Source: Colwellia demingiae
GTDB taxonomy: Bacteria; Pseudomonadota; Gammaproteobacteria; Enterobacterales; Alteromonadaceae
DNA length: 64,000 nucleotides
Assembly: GCF_007954275.1 (NCBI RefSeq)
Contig: NZ_VOLT01000007.1
Coordinates: forward strand, 124,001 to 188,000
Reading direction: 5' to 3'
The notes beneath the pieces were generated by a model, which saw only the letters and a list, made by a program, of their open reading frames with translations, was not told the origin of the DNA and made no database searches. How positions within the stretch are numbered: the stretch's first letter is position 1; each line of letters opens with the position of its first letter. Both the position numbers and the translations under genes were made by a program. Positions 49,016 through 58,937 of the stretch are shown piece after piece.

Positions 49016-49591
49016 ATGGCTAATTTCAGTACCAACCAGTTCAAAGCTGGACTTAAAATCATGCTTGATGGCGAACCTTGTAATATTCTTGAAAATGAAT
49101 TGGTAAAACCAGGTAAAGGCCAAGCCTTTAGCCGTGTTAAAATTCGTAAACTCGTTTCAGGTAAAGTCTTAGAAAAAACCTTCAAATCAGGTGAAACTGT
49201 TGAAGGTGCTGACGTAATGGAAGTTGAACTTGCTTACTTATACGCTGATGGTGAATTCTGGCACTTTATGAACAACGAGACATTCGAGCAAATTGGCGCA
49301 GAAGAAAAAGCCTTAGGCGAGACTGTAAAGTGGTTAGTTGAAGGTGATATTTGTACTATTACCTTATGGAATGGCACGCCAATTACAGTTACGGCAGCAA
49401 ACTTTGTTGAAATCGACATTACCGAAACAGATCCAGGTTTAAAAGGGGATACTGCGGGTACTGGTGGTAAGCCAGCAACATTAGCAACTGGCGCAGTTGT
49501 TCGTGTACCTTTATTTGTTCAAATCGGCGAGAAAGTTCGTATTGATACACGTTCAGGTGAATATGTTTCACGAGCAACAAAAGCACAATAA
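49016..49591 (+). CDS. efp: Elongation factor P
   Basis: A 191-residue translation factor that relieves ribosome stalling at polyproline. Domain I carries the modified Lys in the loop [13 protein letters not shown] (Lys at about residue 34). Domain III ends with [14 protein letters not shown], the family signature. The length matches E. coli EF-P (188). It is divergent from epmB, the gene for its modification enzyme. The ATG follows a weak ribosome-binding site (AAAGAGCAC). A small barrel gene follows on the same strand after 48 bp. Confidence 0.98.
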   Translation: MANFSTNQFKAGLKIMLDGEPCNILENELVKPGKGQAFSRVKIRKLVSGKVLEKTFKSGETVEGADVMEVELAYLYADGEFWHFMNNETFEQIGAEEKALGETVKWLVEGDICTITLWNGTPITVTAANFVEIDITETDPGLKGDTAGTGGKPATLATGAVVRVPLFVQIGEKVRIDTRSGEYVSRATKAQ

Positions 49592-49639
49592 GATAGTAAA
49601 AATATAGAACCATAAAACCATAAAACTAAAGGAATAATT

Positions 49640-50323
49640 ATGTTTTTCAGCAAGATATTAATGACTAAAGCAGTGATCTTCAGTAGTGTTATTGCTTTAC
49701 TGGCCTGTACTGTGAGTACAGATGCTAGTGCTAACTACACTAAACGCAACGACAAGTGGGAATCTAGTTTTAAAGTCGTTTATTCTCAAGATACCACGGT
49801 CGATGGCCAAAATGGATCAAGTCTTGATCTGGAAAGTGATTATGGTTGGGGTTTTACCCTAGGTTATAATGTAAACCCTCACATTTTATTAAACTTTGAT
49901 TTTGCTTCTACTACTCCTAGCTATGAAGCTACGGCGGTCAGAGATAATGGTAATACCATATCAGGTCGAAATACAATGGATTTATTGGAAAGTCAATTCA
50001 ATGTGGTTTACAGTATTTTTGCTTCTCAGTTTACTCCTTATGTACAAGTGGGTGCAGGTTGGAGTTACTTAGACAGTAATATCCCTAGTGGGGACGCGGT
50101 TGGCGGTTGTTGGGTAACTTGGTGGGGACAGATTTACTGTGATGGATATCAACCTACCTATGACGATACACGTTTTTCTTACAATGCAGCGGTAGGTTTT
50201 CGTTATGAGTTAGATAACAGTTTGTTTTTCCGTGTAAGTTATAAACAAAACTGGATCGATATGAGCCATTCAGAAAATGTCACTATCGGCTCTTATAACC
50301 TGGAAATTGGTTCTATATTTTAA
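49640..50323 (+). CDS. Small outer-membrane beta-barrel protein (OmpW/OmpA-barrel-like)
   Basis: A 227-residue exported protein with a signal peptide (FSSVIALLACTVSTDASA). The mature part is a small barrel: WESSFKVVYSQDT, YGWGFTLGYNVNPHILLNFDF, QFTPYVQVGAGWSYLD and NSLFFRVSYKQNWIDM, ending in Phe (LEIGSIF). The FTPYVQVGAGWSYLD strand resembles OmpW-type porins. Two Cys around CWVTWWGQIYC could form a loop disulfide. The ligand is unknown. The gene follows efp by 48 bp with a good AAAGGAA ribosome-binding site and ends at a terminator at 50411. Confidence 0.83.
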   Translation: MFFSKILMTKAVIFSSVIALLACTVSTDASANYTKRNDKWESSFKVVYSQDTTVDGQNGSSLDLESDYGWGFTLGYNVNPHILLNFDFASTTPSYEATAVRDNGNTISGRNTMDLLESQFNVVYSIFASQFTPYVQVGAGWSYLDSNIPSGDAVGGCWVTWWGQIYCDGYQPTYDDTRFSYNAAVGFRYELDNSLFFRVSYKQNWIDMSHSENVTIGSYNLEIGSIF

Positions 50324-50410
50324 GGCATATTTTATGCTGCCTTTTTGTGTGTAGATAACCGTTGAATCGTTAAAGCGATAATTACTATTTGTTAGTTAAT
50401 TAATTGTTAA

Positions 50411-50452
50411 AAAAACCCAGCAAGCAGCATTACTGTTTACTGGGTTTTTTAT
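50411..50452 (+). terminator. Terminator after the small barrel gene
   Basis: AAAACCCAG and CTGGGTTTTTT are inverse arms with a partly paired inner segment (CAGCATTACTG), followed by T residues. It lies about 90 bp after the stop. Confidence 0.85.
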
Positions 50453-50611
50453 TGCTTAGCCATTAATAACACTGCTTAGTCATGTAAATAGCCAACAAAC
50501 GTGTTAAAAAGGTAAGCTAGTTTACATTGCTGCTATCTATACATCAGGCAGTCGCTAAGGTATATTCATACTAAGTTTTAATCTTGTTATTTTACTTTTT
50601 AAGTAGGTCGC

Positions 50612-51634
50612 GTGAAAGAAAAATCCACATCATTTGATATCGCATACCGAGCAGGGGTATCTCAATCTACTGTCTCAAGAGCTTTGCGAAACAGTCCATT
50701 AGTGAATGAGGCAACACGAGAGAAAATTCAAGCTATTGCAAAAGAGTTAAATTATAAGGTTGATAAAAATGCCAGTAATTTACGCTCACAGCAAAGTGAT
50801 ACTATTGCGTTGTTGTTATTTGAAGATCCTACCAATGATGATTCAGCAATAAATCCTTTTTTCTTGTCCATGTTGGGCAGTATCACTCGGGCTTGTTCGC
50901 AAAAAGGCTATGATTTATTAGTGTCTTTTCAGCAAGCAAGTGATGACTGGCATGCTGACTTTGAAGATAGCAATAAAGCCGATGGTTTAATTTTGTTAGG
51001 TTATGGCGACTATGTTGACTACGAAGAGAAATTAGTCAAGTTGTTAGACCAAGGCACTCACTTTGTTCGCTGGGGTGCTGAAGTCAAGAATTTACCACTT
51101 ATCTCGGTAGGTTGTGACAACTATCAAGGCGGCAAAGAAATGACAGAGCATCTCATCAAAAAGGGCCGTAAAAACCTTGCCTTTTTAGGTAGTGCCTCTA
51201 CTCATGCGCCTGAGTTTTTTGAACGCTATAAAGGCCATTGTGAATCACTAAAAGCTAATGGCATAGCGGTGAACCCACTGCTGCAGTTTAATGCCCTTTA
51301 CACTTAAGAAGCTGGTTATCAGGCTGCGAGTCAATTAATTTCGAGTGGTGAACCCTTCGATGCAATTTGTGCCGCATGCGACCTTATTGCTATTGGCGCT
51401 ATGCGTGCATTACAAGAACATGATATTGAGATCCCAGAACAAGTTGCTCTGGTAGGTTTTGATGATATTGCTATTGCCAGTTTTACTTTCCCAGCGCTAA
51501 CAACAGTGAAACAAGACACACAATTGGCCGGAGAATTATTAGTTAATACTTTACTGGCTATGATAAGTGGTGAGGAAACTAAAACTACCTTGATCCCGCC
51601 TGAATTAGTTATACGTAAATCTTGTGGTAGTTAG
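50612..51634 (+). pseudogene. LacI-family regulator of the maltodextrin cluster (MalR-like), interrupted by an in-frame TAA
   Basis: The frame is LacI-like over about 340 codons from GTG at 50612. The helix-turn-helix reads FDIAYRAGVSQSTVSRALR with hinge ELNYKVDKNASNLRS. The effector domain includes ISVGCDNYQGGKEMTEHLI and, after the stop, ALVGFDDIAIASFTFPALTTV. A single TAA at 51305-51307 interrupts it between ALYT and EAGYQAA, where Glu or another residue is expected; GAA to TAA is the simplest cause. Both halves remain in frame. It is convergent with an MFS gene of the maltodextrin cluster, whose four palindromic operators fit a LacI dimer. Sequencing error or readthrough remain possible. 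Confidence 0.88.
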
Positions 51635-51757
51635 GCTGTAATCGTAAGTTGGGAAGTCGTAAATAATTAATTAGATAAGGTGACTAATAAAGAAGACAAA
51701 CTTTACGTCACCCTTAACGCGAACTAAATAAGCACTAAAGGTGACTTAGATAATAAA

Positions 51758-53254
51758 TTAAGAAACAGGCATCGCTTCCTCAGTCACAATTGCTTGTTCC
51801 GTATCTTCCTTAACAAAATACACCGCAATCGCTCCTAATAACATTGAAATACCTGCCAGCATAATAATATAGATGGCTTGGTTATCGAATACTGCCGTTA
51901 AAATCCAACCTGCAAAAATTCCAGAAACTATCTGCGGAGCTGCAATGGTGAAATTAAATATTCCCATATACACACCCGTTTGCTTCACGGGTAATGAGCC
52001 TGCCAAAATAGCGTAGGGCATTGCTAATATTGCTGCCCAAGCCATGCCAACACCAACCATAGGTAAAAATAACGACACGGCACCTTGAGGCACTGAAATT
52101 TGGGTGATACCTAGATTAACAAGCGTTAACTCAGGGTTATTTACCAACATGATACTTAAATAACCGATACCGCCAGCAAGTAAAGAAAGTGAGTAAGTTA
52201 ATTTACGGCCAATTTTATTGGCTACTTTCGCCATGAAAATGGAAGCAATAGCGGCAAATAATGAATAAGCAGCAAAGATAATGCCGACCCAGTCACCAGC
52301 AGTGCCTTTGGCTTTAGCAATATGCTCTGGTATCGTGCCTACTGACTCTAGATACGTTGGGTCAAACCATTTGGCATCAATTCCCCAGATATGTTGTGCA
52401 ATAGCGGGCATGGTGTAAACCCACATAATAAAGAGTGCAAACCAAGAAAAGAACTGCACTACAGCAAGTTGTTTCATCGTGGTCGGCATGGTTTTTACTA
52501 ACAAGAAAAACTCAGCTAGTTTCTTACTTAGCGATCGTTCTACTTTTTGTTCTTCTAGTTCAGCTAAACCATTAGTTCCAGGTTGATACTCTTTAGTACG
52601 TAATACTGTCCATAATACAGAGCCCAGCATAACTGTTGCACCAATATAGAAAGCCCAAATCACAGAGGGGGCAACTTGACCGGTGCTTGCGGTATTTTCT
52701 AATCCAATGACGTTGGTTAAAACAAAGGGTAAAATTGAGCCAAAAACAGCGCCAATATTAATTAAAAAAGATTGAATAGAGTAACCAACGTTACGTTGCT
52801 CAGCAGGCACCATGTCAGATACTAACGCACGAAATGGTTGAAAAGCTAAGTTAAAAGAAGCATCCATTAACGCCAGCATCATAGCGCCAAAAAATAGTGG
52901 CGTGATAAAACTCGCTAACGTTGCTGAGTTTGGCATTAATAACATACCAATGGCTGCGGCAACACCACCCGCTAAAATATAGGGATTACGACGGCCTAAG
53001 CGGTTCCACGTTTTATCTGAAGCTGAGCCGACAATAGGTTGAATAATCAAACCCATGATTGGCGCAACTAACCAAAAGAGTGATAGAGAATGTAAGTCAG
53101 CGCCTAAATCGGAGAGTATTCTACTGGCATTAGCGTTTTGTAAGGCAAAGCCAAATTGTACGCCCAGAAAACCAAAGCTAACATTCCAAATTTGCCAAAA
53201 ACTCAAGCGTGGTTTATGTTGTTCTTGTTGATTTTGATTACTCGTTTCGCTCAT
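51758..53254 (-). CDS. MFS sugar transporter, maltose/maltodextrin type
   Basis: A 498-residue inner-membrane protein with about 12 helices. SFWQIWNVSFGFLGVQFGF, PIVGSASDKTWNRLGRRNPY (motif A-like) and DASFNLAFQPFRALVSDMVP are hallmarks of the GPH/SLC45-like sugar transporters called MalT in Shewanella and Xanthomonas clusters. It likely imports maltose or maltodextrins by cation symport. A LacI-type operator at 53363 lies 109 bp upstream of its start. It follows glk by 144 bp on the same strand. The substrate is inferred from the neighbours. Confidence 0.85.
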   Translation of the reverse strand: MSETSNQNQQEQHKPRLSFWQIWNVSFGFLGVQFGFALQNANASRILSDLGADLHSLSLFWLVAPIMGLIIQPIVGSASDKTWNRLGRRNPYILAGGVAAAIGMLLMPNSATLASFITPLFFGAMMLALMDASFNLAFQPFRALVSDMVPAEQRNVGYSIQSFLINIGAVFGSILPFVLTNVIGLENTASTGQVAPSVIWAFYIGATVMLGSVLWTVLRTKEYQPGTNGLAELEEQKVERSLSKKLAEFFLLVKTMPTTMKQLAVVQFFSWFALFIMWVYTMPAIAQHIWGIDAKWFDPTYLESVGTIPEHIAKAKGTAGDWVGIIFAAYSLFAAIASIFMAKVANKIGRKLTYSLSLLAGGIGYLSIMLVNNPELTLVNLGITQISVPQGAVSLFLPMVGVGMAWAAILAMPYAILAGSLPVKQTGVYMGIFNFTIAAPQIVSGIFAGWILTAVFDNQAIYIIMLAGISMLLGAIAVYFVKEDTEQAIVTEEAMPVS

Positions 53255-53362
53255 CTCAGGGCACTCTTATTGTTATGTGTTGCGGTACTTGCCTTTAAAA
53301 AAAGCACATTATTATTTTCGATAAATTTTAATATACGCATTTTAACGAGTCACCACTAGATG

Positions 53363-53378
53363 TTACATACGTATTCAG
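53363..53378. promoter_or_regulatory. LacI/MalR-type operator upstream of the MFS gene
   Basis: TTACATACGTATTCAG, a palindrome centred on ACGT, matches the three sites at 57030-57105. It lies in the glk-MFS gap, so the MFS gene can be controlled separately. Confidence 0.8.
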
Positions 53379-53398
53379 TACTGTTTATACCATTCGTT

Positions 53399-54430
53399 CT
53401 ACCTTTGTAAAACAAAAGCTGCGGCGCCAAGTAAGCCTGGTTGCTCTTCAGTTATCACGTAGGTAGGAGCTTGTTCTGTGATACATGAAAGTCGTCCTTT
53501 GGTTTCAAAGCGCGATCTAAAGTTACTCATCTTTAAGTAGTCTACAAAACGCGGCACTATGCCACCAGCAATATAAACACCTCCTTGGCTATTCATTATT
53601 AGGGCAAGGTTGCCTGCGAAACTACCTAGAACATCACAAAACAGTGTTAGGGTTTGCTGACAAATATCACAAGTGGCGTTAAGTGCATTTGTAGTAATAT
53701 CTTTAGCGGTAAGCTTATCTTCAATCGTGGTGATCTCTTTGCCATGATTGATAAATAATAGTGCTTGATAGATTTGCTCTAAGCCATAACCTGACAATAA
53801 CTGCTCGTATGAAACACGCTTTTTTATGCCTTGGATAAAGTTCATCACTTGTTGCTCTATTTCATTAACCGGAGCAAAATCAATATGTCCGCCTTCACCA
53901 CTAATACAATGCCACTGCTCATTGCCTGAAATAGTTAATGGTATTAAGTTAGCAACGCCTAACCCCGTGCCAGGACCACAGACAGAAATGGGTTTACCTG
54001 CAATACTATCGCCGCCACCTATTTTTACTTTCTGTTGTTCAGATAGCAGTGGAATGGCCATGGCTATTGCGGTGTAATCATTAATAAAATGTAATGAATT
54101 TAAACTTAATACCTGCTTGAGTTCTTTTTGAGAGAACTGCCAAGGTAAATTAGTCATGCTAATTAAGTCTTTATCTACTGGACAAGCGATAGCGAAACAA
54201 GCGTTAATGACCAAGTTATTCAGTTCTTTAACATCAATATAATGCGCAACCACATCAGCTAAGCTAGAAAACTCTTTGCACTGATAGGTTTCAATATTAT
54301 TAATATCAATGTCACCAGTATCCGTACCTGACTTTGAAGTTGCTTGAGCTAAACGGATATTGGTACCGCCAATATCTGCAATCAGATTGATATTGGTATG
54401 ATCTTTGGTGTGAGTTAAATTTGTATTCAT
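53399..54430 (-). CDS. glk: Glucokinase
   Basis: A 343-residue cytoplasmic glucokinase of the E. coli Glk type, phosphorylating glucose released by the alpha-glucosidases. The ATP-binding phosphate loop is LIADIGGTNIRLAQ. CGPGTGLGVANLIPL and EGGHIDFAPVNEIEQQV match Glk, and GGVYIAGGIVPRF is the second phosphate loop. It is not a ROK protein. It begins 3 bp after the GH31 stop on the same strand, so the two form an operon under the operators at 57030. Confidence 0.93.
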   Translation of the reverse strand: MNTNLTHTKDHTNINLIADIGGTNIRLAQATSKSGTDTGDIDINNIETYQCKEFSSLADVVAHYIDVKELNNLVINACFAIACPVDKDLISMTNLPWQFSQKELKQVLSLNSLHFINDYTAIAMAIPLLSEQQKVKIGGGDSIAGKPISVCGPGTGLGVANLIPLTISGNEQWHCISGEGGHIDFAPVNEIEQQVMNFIQGIKKRVSYEQLLSGYGLEQIYQALLFINHGKEITTIEDKLTAKDITTNALNATCDICQQTLTLFCDVLGSFAGNLALIMNSQGGVYIAGGIVPRFVDYLKMSNFRSRFETKGRLSCITEQAPTYVITEEQPGLLGAAAFVLQR

Positions 54431-54433
54431 GAC

Positions 54434-56956
54434 TTATTGTATCGTTAAGGTTATAGGTTGATGTTGCCAAGTAAAAGTGACTGTTAAGGTGTTATTCTTA
54501 TCTTGCCAAATGCCATCGTTTATCACTTTATTGTTCAGTCTGATGTTATTTGGGGCTTGTGTAATATTATGAATAACAACAGTCATGTTGCGTGCTTTAG
54601 GCATGCCGTTATAACCTTTTCCTTTGCGATTAATATTTATGCTCAAGTGTTGTTGCTGTTGTTTAGCTGAAAATTGTAGCAATTCAAATAAGCCCTTCTC
54701 TATAGCTTGATACGTTTTGCCATCATCTTCATACATTTCATAGTCAGCGGTTGAGACTGAATTATCGGCATAATAATGTAAGGTTAATTTACTGGCGTCA
54801 TAATCCTGTGTTGATTGAATGTCATCAATCATGGGAATAAATGCACCTGCGCGCACTAGCACCGGCAGTTTCTCTAAACTTGTTGGTAAATTGATAGTTT
54901 GATTGCCTTGGTACTTTTTACTTGGCTCATTCTTATTAGTAAAATAATCAAACCAAACCCCAGCAGGTAAGTCTACTGCGACAGAGCTGACATCAGCTGA
55001 AACAACAGGTGTTACTAGAAAAGCATCGCCCCACAGGTAACTACTAGCGTTATCAAATATCGTCAAGTCATCTTTATTTTCAAGCCCATGTTCAAATTTT
55101 TCTTCAAAAAAGAGTGGACGCATTAATGGCATACCAGTAGTACTGTTTTGATAAGCTAAGGTGTAGTTGTATGGCAGCAGTTTATACCTGAGCTTGATGT
55201 ATTCTCGTAAAATATCTTGGGTACGTTTGTCATGAAATACGGCTTCTGGTGCTATGTTATCTTGGCCATGAGGACGATAAATTGGCTGAAAAATCCCATA
55301 TTGTAACCAGCGAATATACATTTCTTGATCAAATTTCTCGCCACCGGCAAAACCACCTAAATCAGAGTGAGTATAAGCCATGCCTAATAAACTCATTTGT
55401 AAACTCAACTCAACTTGCGGTTTTAAGCCTCCCCAAGAACGACTAACATCACCGGTCCACGGGATCATGCCATAACGCTGTGAGCCAGCAAAACCTGAAC
55501 GCATTAAAATAAACGGTCGCTGATCAGGGCTCATCTTGAGTTGATTCTCAAAAACCATTTTTGCCCATTGATGACCATAGACATTATGAATGGCATCAGC
55601 ATTAACGACACTGCCATCGCTAAGGGTATGTAATGTATCGCTGGGGTGAACTTCAGGCTCACCTAAATCACCCCACCAACCAGTGACACCTTGCTGATAA
55701 AGTGTTTGGTAAATATTGTTAAACCACTGCTGACCTTTGTCATTAAAGACATCAACTAAACCGGTATTACCAAAATAAAAATCGAACTGTTTAGCCTTAC
55801 CTTGCGCATCTTTAGCTAATGCCTGATTTTCAACAGCATCTTGCCACTTACCCGATGTACTCAGTATAAAAGGCTCAGTGATCAAAATAGTGTTTACGCC
55901 TTTCTCTTTAATATCTTTTATCATTTTTTCAGGTTCAGGGAAGGCGTCTTTATCCCAAGCTAAGTTACCCATATGGCCTTTAATATCTTTACCGAACCAG
56001 TATAAATCTAAGATTAAGGCATCAAGGGGGAAATCTAAATCGATAAATTTGTTTACCGTGTCGCGTACTTCTTTTTCATTACGATAGCCAAAACGTGAAG
56101 CATAATTACCTAAAGACCAACGCGGTGGTAGAGGTTGTTTGCCAGTAACATCAACATAGTTATTGAGCAGTTTAGGGTAAGTATCAGCAGCAAAAACAAT
56201 ATAAGCCATGCGACCTGCAACAGCAGAAAACTCAAGGGTATTCTTTTCTGCTTTCGCTAAATCCATATAACCTTTGGCGGAGTTATCAAATAGCACAATA
56301 TATTTATTACTCGACATTACAGCGGGTATAGAGAAATTCATCTGCTCTGATTGTGTGGTATAGCCGTAATGTGCTCGATTATATAAAGGGAAACTATGGC
56401 CGCGTCTATCCATGCCCAATACACGTTCACCCCCACCAAGTAGTTTTTCCGTGTCATTTAAGTGAAAGCGAAAGCCCTGAACTTCTATCTTTTTACTGTC
56501 TTCAATAACAGTATCGCTGAAAAAACCTTGTTGCTCGGCGATAAGTAATGTGTTTTCTTGTTTTTCGTTTTTCTGGTAATAACTAATAGAAAAAGGCGTT
56601 TTGTTGATAACCGCACTCAGCTTGTTCAAGGTTAAGGTCAGCTGCTTTGTATCTTCCTTTATAACAAACTTACTGTGTAGTGCTTTTTCTTTGATGGCGA
56701 AAGAGGGTAATTGGCTAGCTGGTAGCTTTTCCTCAAAGTTTTGATAATGTGCTGCTATTGCACCTTCACCATAAGCGCTCAATATTACTTCTACTGAGTT
56801 AGTTGTGATAACAACGGTATTACCCTCTAATTTATGGTTTAGATAATTACCCGTACTTGCCAATAATGGCGTTGATATAACCAAGCAAGTTAATAAGGCA
56901 GTGAGTAAACAAGTTAATGAATTAATGGTGAAGTATTTCAATGTGAATAAACGCAA
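54434..56956 (-). CDS. GH31 alpha-glucosidase, exported
   Basis: An 840-residue glycoside hydrolase family 31 enzyme. An N-terminal hydrophobic segment (LLTALLTCLVISTPLLAS) is a signal peptide, so it acts in the periplasm or outside. The catalytic core has DALILDLYWFGKDIKG and GWWGDLGEPEVHP with the nucleophile Asp in the latter. The acid/base region is FAGSQRYGMIPWTGDVSRSW, and THSDLGGFAGG is a family hallmark. It would release glucose from the non-reducing end of maltodextrins. It heads the GH31-glk operon. Three operator copies lie in its divergent promoter with the GH13 gene. Confidence 0.93.
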   Translation of the reverse strand: MRLFTLKYFTINSLTCLLTALLTCLVISTPLLASTGNYLNHKLEGNTVVITTNSVEVILSAYGEGAIAAHYQNFEEKLPASQLPSFAIKEKALHSKFVIKEDTKQLTLTLNKLSAVINKTPFSISYYQKNEKQENTLLIAEQQGFFSDTVIEDSKKIEVQGFRFHLNDTEKLLGGGERVLGMDRRGHSFPLYNRAHYGYTTQSEQMNFSIPAVMSSNKYIVLFDNSAKGYMDLAKAEKNTLEFSAVAGRMAYIVFAADTYPKLLNNYVDVTGKQPLPPRWSLGNYASRFGYRNEKEVRDTVNKFIDLDFPLDALILDLYWFGKDIKGHMGNLAWDKDAFPEPEKMIKDIKEKGVNTILITEPFILSTSGKWQDAVENQALAKDAQGKAKQFDFYFGNTGLVDVFNDKGQQWFNNIYQTLYQQGVTGWWGDLGEPEVHPSDTLHTLSDGSVVNADAIHNVYGHQWAKMVFENQLKMSPDQRPFILMRSGFAGSQRYGMIPWTGDVSRSWGGLKPQVELSLQMSLLGMAYTHSDLGGFAGGEKFDQEMYIRWLQYGIFQPIYRPHGQDNIAPEAVFHDKRTQDILREYIKLRYKLLPYNYTLAYQNSTTGMPLMRPLFFEEKFEHGLENKDDLTIFDNASSYLWGDAFLVTPVVSADVSSVAVDLPAGVWFDYFTNKNEPSKKYQGNQTINLPTSLEKLPVLVRAGAFIPMIDDIQSTQDYDASKLTLHYYADNSVSTADYEMYEDDGKTYQAIEKGLFELLQFSAKQQQQHLSININRKGKGYNGMPKARNMTVVIHNITQAPNNIRLNNKVINDGIWQDKNNTLTVTFTWQHQPITLTIQ

Positions 56957-57029
56957 AACAATACCCTTAAAGTTGAGAGGAATACGAGAGTGTTAACGAT
57001 AATACCCTTAGTCTAAGGTACGCAGCATC

Positions 57030-57045
57030 TTGAATACGTATGCAA
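57030..57045. promoter_or_regulatory. LacI/MalR-type operator 1 (divergent region)
   Basis: TTGAATACGTATGCAA, centred on ACGT at 57036-57039. It is the nearest site to the GH31 start (73 bp) in the divergent promoter region. Confidence 0.8.
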
Positions 57046-57058
57046 GCTTGTATAAGTA

Positions 57059-57074
57059 TTACATACGTATGCAA
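57059..57074. promoter_or_regulatory. LacI/MalR-type operator 2 (divergent region)
   Basis: TTACATACGTATGCAA, 29 bp centre to centre from operator 1. The near-identical sequence and spacing suggest cooperative or tandem binding. Confidence 0.8.
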
Positions 57075-57089
57075 TTTAAGGGATTTGTT

Positions 57090-57105
57090 ATACATACGTA
57101 TGCAA
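57090..57105. promoter_or_regulatory. LacI/MalR-type operator 3 (divergent region)
   Basis: ATACATACGTATGCAA, 31 bp from operator 2 and 120 bp before the GH13 alpha-glucosidase start. Confidence 0.8.
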
Positions 57106-57225
57106 AGCCTTTCAGCTAACTTTTTATTTGCGTATTCTTATTTGAAAGAATTATTAAATGCTTGAACAACGACTGTTGATAATAACTATTACCAGTTGAA
57201 CAAACATCAGTGTTGGGGTTTTCAA

Positions 57226-58854
57226 ATGAATGAACAAATGTGGTGGCGTGGCGCGGTAATTTATCAAATTTATCCACGTAGCTTCTATGATGCTAATCAG
57301 GACGGTATTGGCGATTTGCCAGTAATCATTAGCAAGTTAGACTATATTGCTAGTTTAGGGGTTGATGCTATTTGGATCTCTCCTTTTTTCAAATCCCCAA
57401 TGAAAGACTTTGGTTATGATATTAGCGACTATCGTGAAATCGACCCTATTTTTGGTACGCTGGCCGACTTTGATGAACTGGTCAATAAAGCACACGCCCT
57501 TGATATTAAAATTATGATTGATCAGGTGCTTAGTCATACGTCAGATCAGCATCAATGGTTTATTGATTCACGTGAAGATCAAACTAACGATAAAGCTGAC
57601 TGGTACGTATGGAGTGATGCTAAAGAAGATGGCACAGCACCTAATAACTGGCTATCTATATTTGGTGGTTCAGGCTGGACTTGGGATCCTAGACGTCAAC
57701 AATATTACCTACATAACTTCCTAACAAGTCAACCAGACTTAAATTTCCACAATCCAGATGTACGCCAATCGGTGTTAGACAATATTGAATTTTGGCTTAA
57801 ACGTGGTGTTGATGGTTTCCGTCTTGATGCGATTAATTTTTGCTATCATGATGCTCAATTACGCGATAATCCAGCTAAGCCTAAAGAGTTAAGAACAAGC
57901 ATTGGCTTTGATGAGAAAAATCCATACGCCTATCAATATCATTACTTTAATAATACCCAAGATGAAAATCTTGGCTTCATGGAAGATATTCGTAGCCTAC
58001 TTGATCAGTACCCAGGTAGTGTCGCTTTAGGTGAAATATCTTCAGAAGACTCGTTAAAAACTATGGCGGAATACACCCAAGGCGATCACCGTTTGCACAT
58101 GGGTTATAGCTTTGATTTGTTAACAGATAACTTCAGTGCAAGTTATATTAAACAAGTCGTGCAAACACTTGAATCACGTGTATCAGATGGCTGGCCATGT
58201 TGGTCTATTTCAAACCATGACGTAGAGCGTGTTGTTAGCAGGTGGGGCGGCTTTAATAGTAAAGATTTTGCTAAAATGCTCTTTGCGATGATTTCCTCAT
58301 TACGTGGCAGTGTTTGTAGTTATCAAGGCGAAGAGTTAGGTTTAACTGAGGCTGATATTGCCTTTGAAGATATTCAAGACCCTTATGGCATAACTTTTTG
58401 GCCGCAATTTAAAGGCCGAGATGGTTGCAGAACACCACATCCTTGGCAGCATGATTCAATTAATGCCGGCTTTAGTGAAGGCAAACCGTGGTTACCGGTA
58501 TCAAGTGAGCACTTTGCTAAATCAGTAGATGTACAAGATGAAGCGAGTGATTCAGTGCTAAATAGCTACCGTCACTTTAACCGCTGGCGCAAAGAACAAC
58601 CGGCATTACGTTACGGTGATATTAACTTTATTGATACCGCTGAACCCCTATTAGCTTTTGTTCGTCAATACGAAGGTGAACAGTTATTAGTATGTTTTAA
58701 CTTCAGTGAACAGAGCCAAACAGTGGCTTTATCTTCACTCACTCAACACAGTGATAGCCTCACTGCGTTATCAGGTCATAAGTTAGTAAACGCAACAATT
58801 ACTGATGGTGAATTACAATTACCACCATTTGGCTGCTTTTATAGCAAGCTTTAA
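57226..58854 (+). CDS. GH13 alpha-glucosidase (oligo-1,6/alpha-1,4 type), cytoplasmic
   Basis: A 542-residue glycoside hydrolase family 13 enzyme without a signal peptide. WWRGAVIYQIYPRSFYDANQ is the typical start. The catalytic nucleophile is in GVDGFRLDAINF, the acid in VALGEISSEDS and the third Asp in SISNHDVERVVSRW. The family length fits the GH13_23/oligo-1,6-glucosidase branch. The open frame extends back to a TTG at 57196, but ATG at 57226 precedes the conserved start and has GGGG about 8 bp upstream. It is divergent from GH31 and followed by an amylase gene, and the three operators lie upstream. Confidence 0.92.
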   Translation: MNEQMWWRGAVIYQIYPRSFYDANQDGIGDLPVIISKLDYIASLGVDAIWISPFFKSPMKDFGYDISDYREIDPIFGTLADFDELVNKAHALDIKIMIDQVLSHTSDQHQWFIDSREDQTNDKADWYVWSDAKEDGTAPNNWLSIFGGSGWTWDPRRQQYYLHNFLTSQPDLNFHNPDVRQSVLDNIEFWLKRGVDGFRLDAINFCYHDAQLRDNPAKPKELRTSIGFDEKNPYAYQYHYFNNTQDENLGFMEDIRSLLDQYPGSVALGEISSEDSLKTMAEYTQGDHRLHMGYSFDLLTDNFSASYIKQVVQTLESRVSDGWPCWSISNHDVERVVSRWGGFNSKDFAKMLFAMISSLRGSVCSYQGEELGLTEADIAFEDIQDPYGITFWPQFKGRDGCRTPHPWQHDSINAGFSEGKPWLPVSSEHFAKSVDVQDEASDSVLNSYRHFNRWRKEQPALRYGDINFIDTAEPLLAFVRQYEGEQLLVCFNFSEQSQTVALSSLTQHSDSLTALSGHKLVNATITDGELQLPPFGCFYSKL

Positions 58855-58937
58855 TACTTCCCTTGTGAGGTAGGTTAATTAAGTAAAGGCAGCAGTATAA
58901 GTAACGTAATTACGGTCAACACATTAAGAGAATTTCT

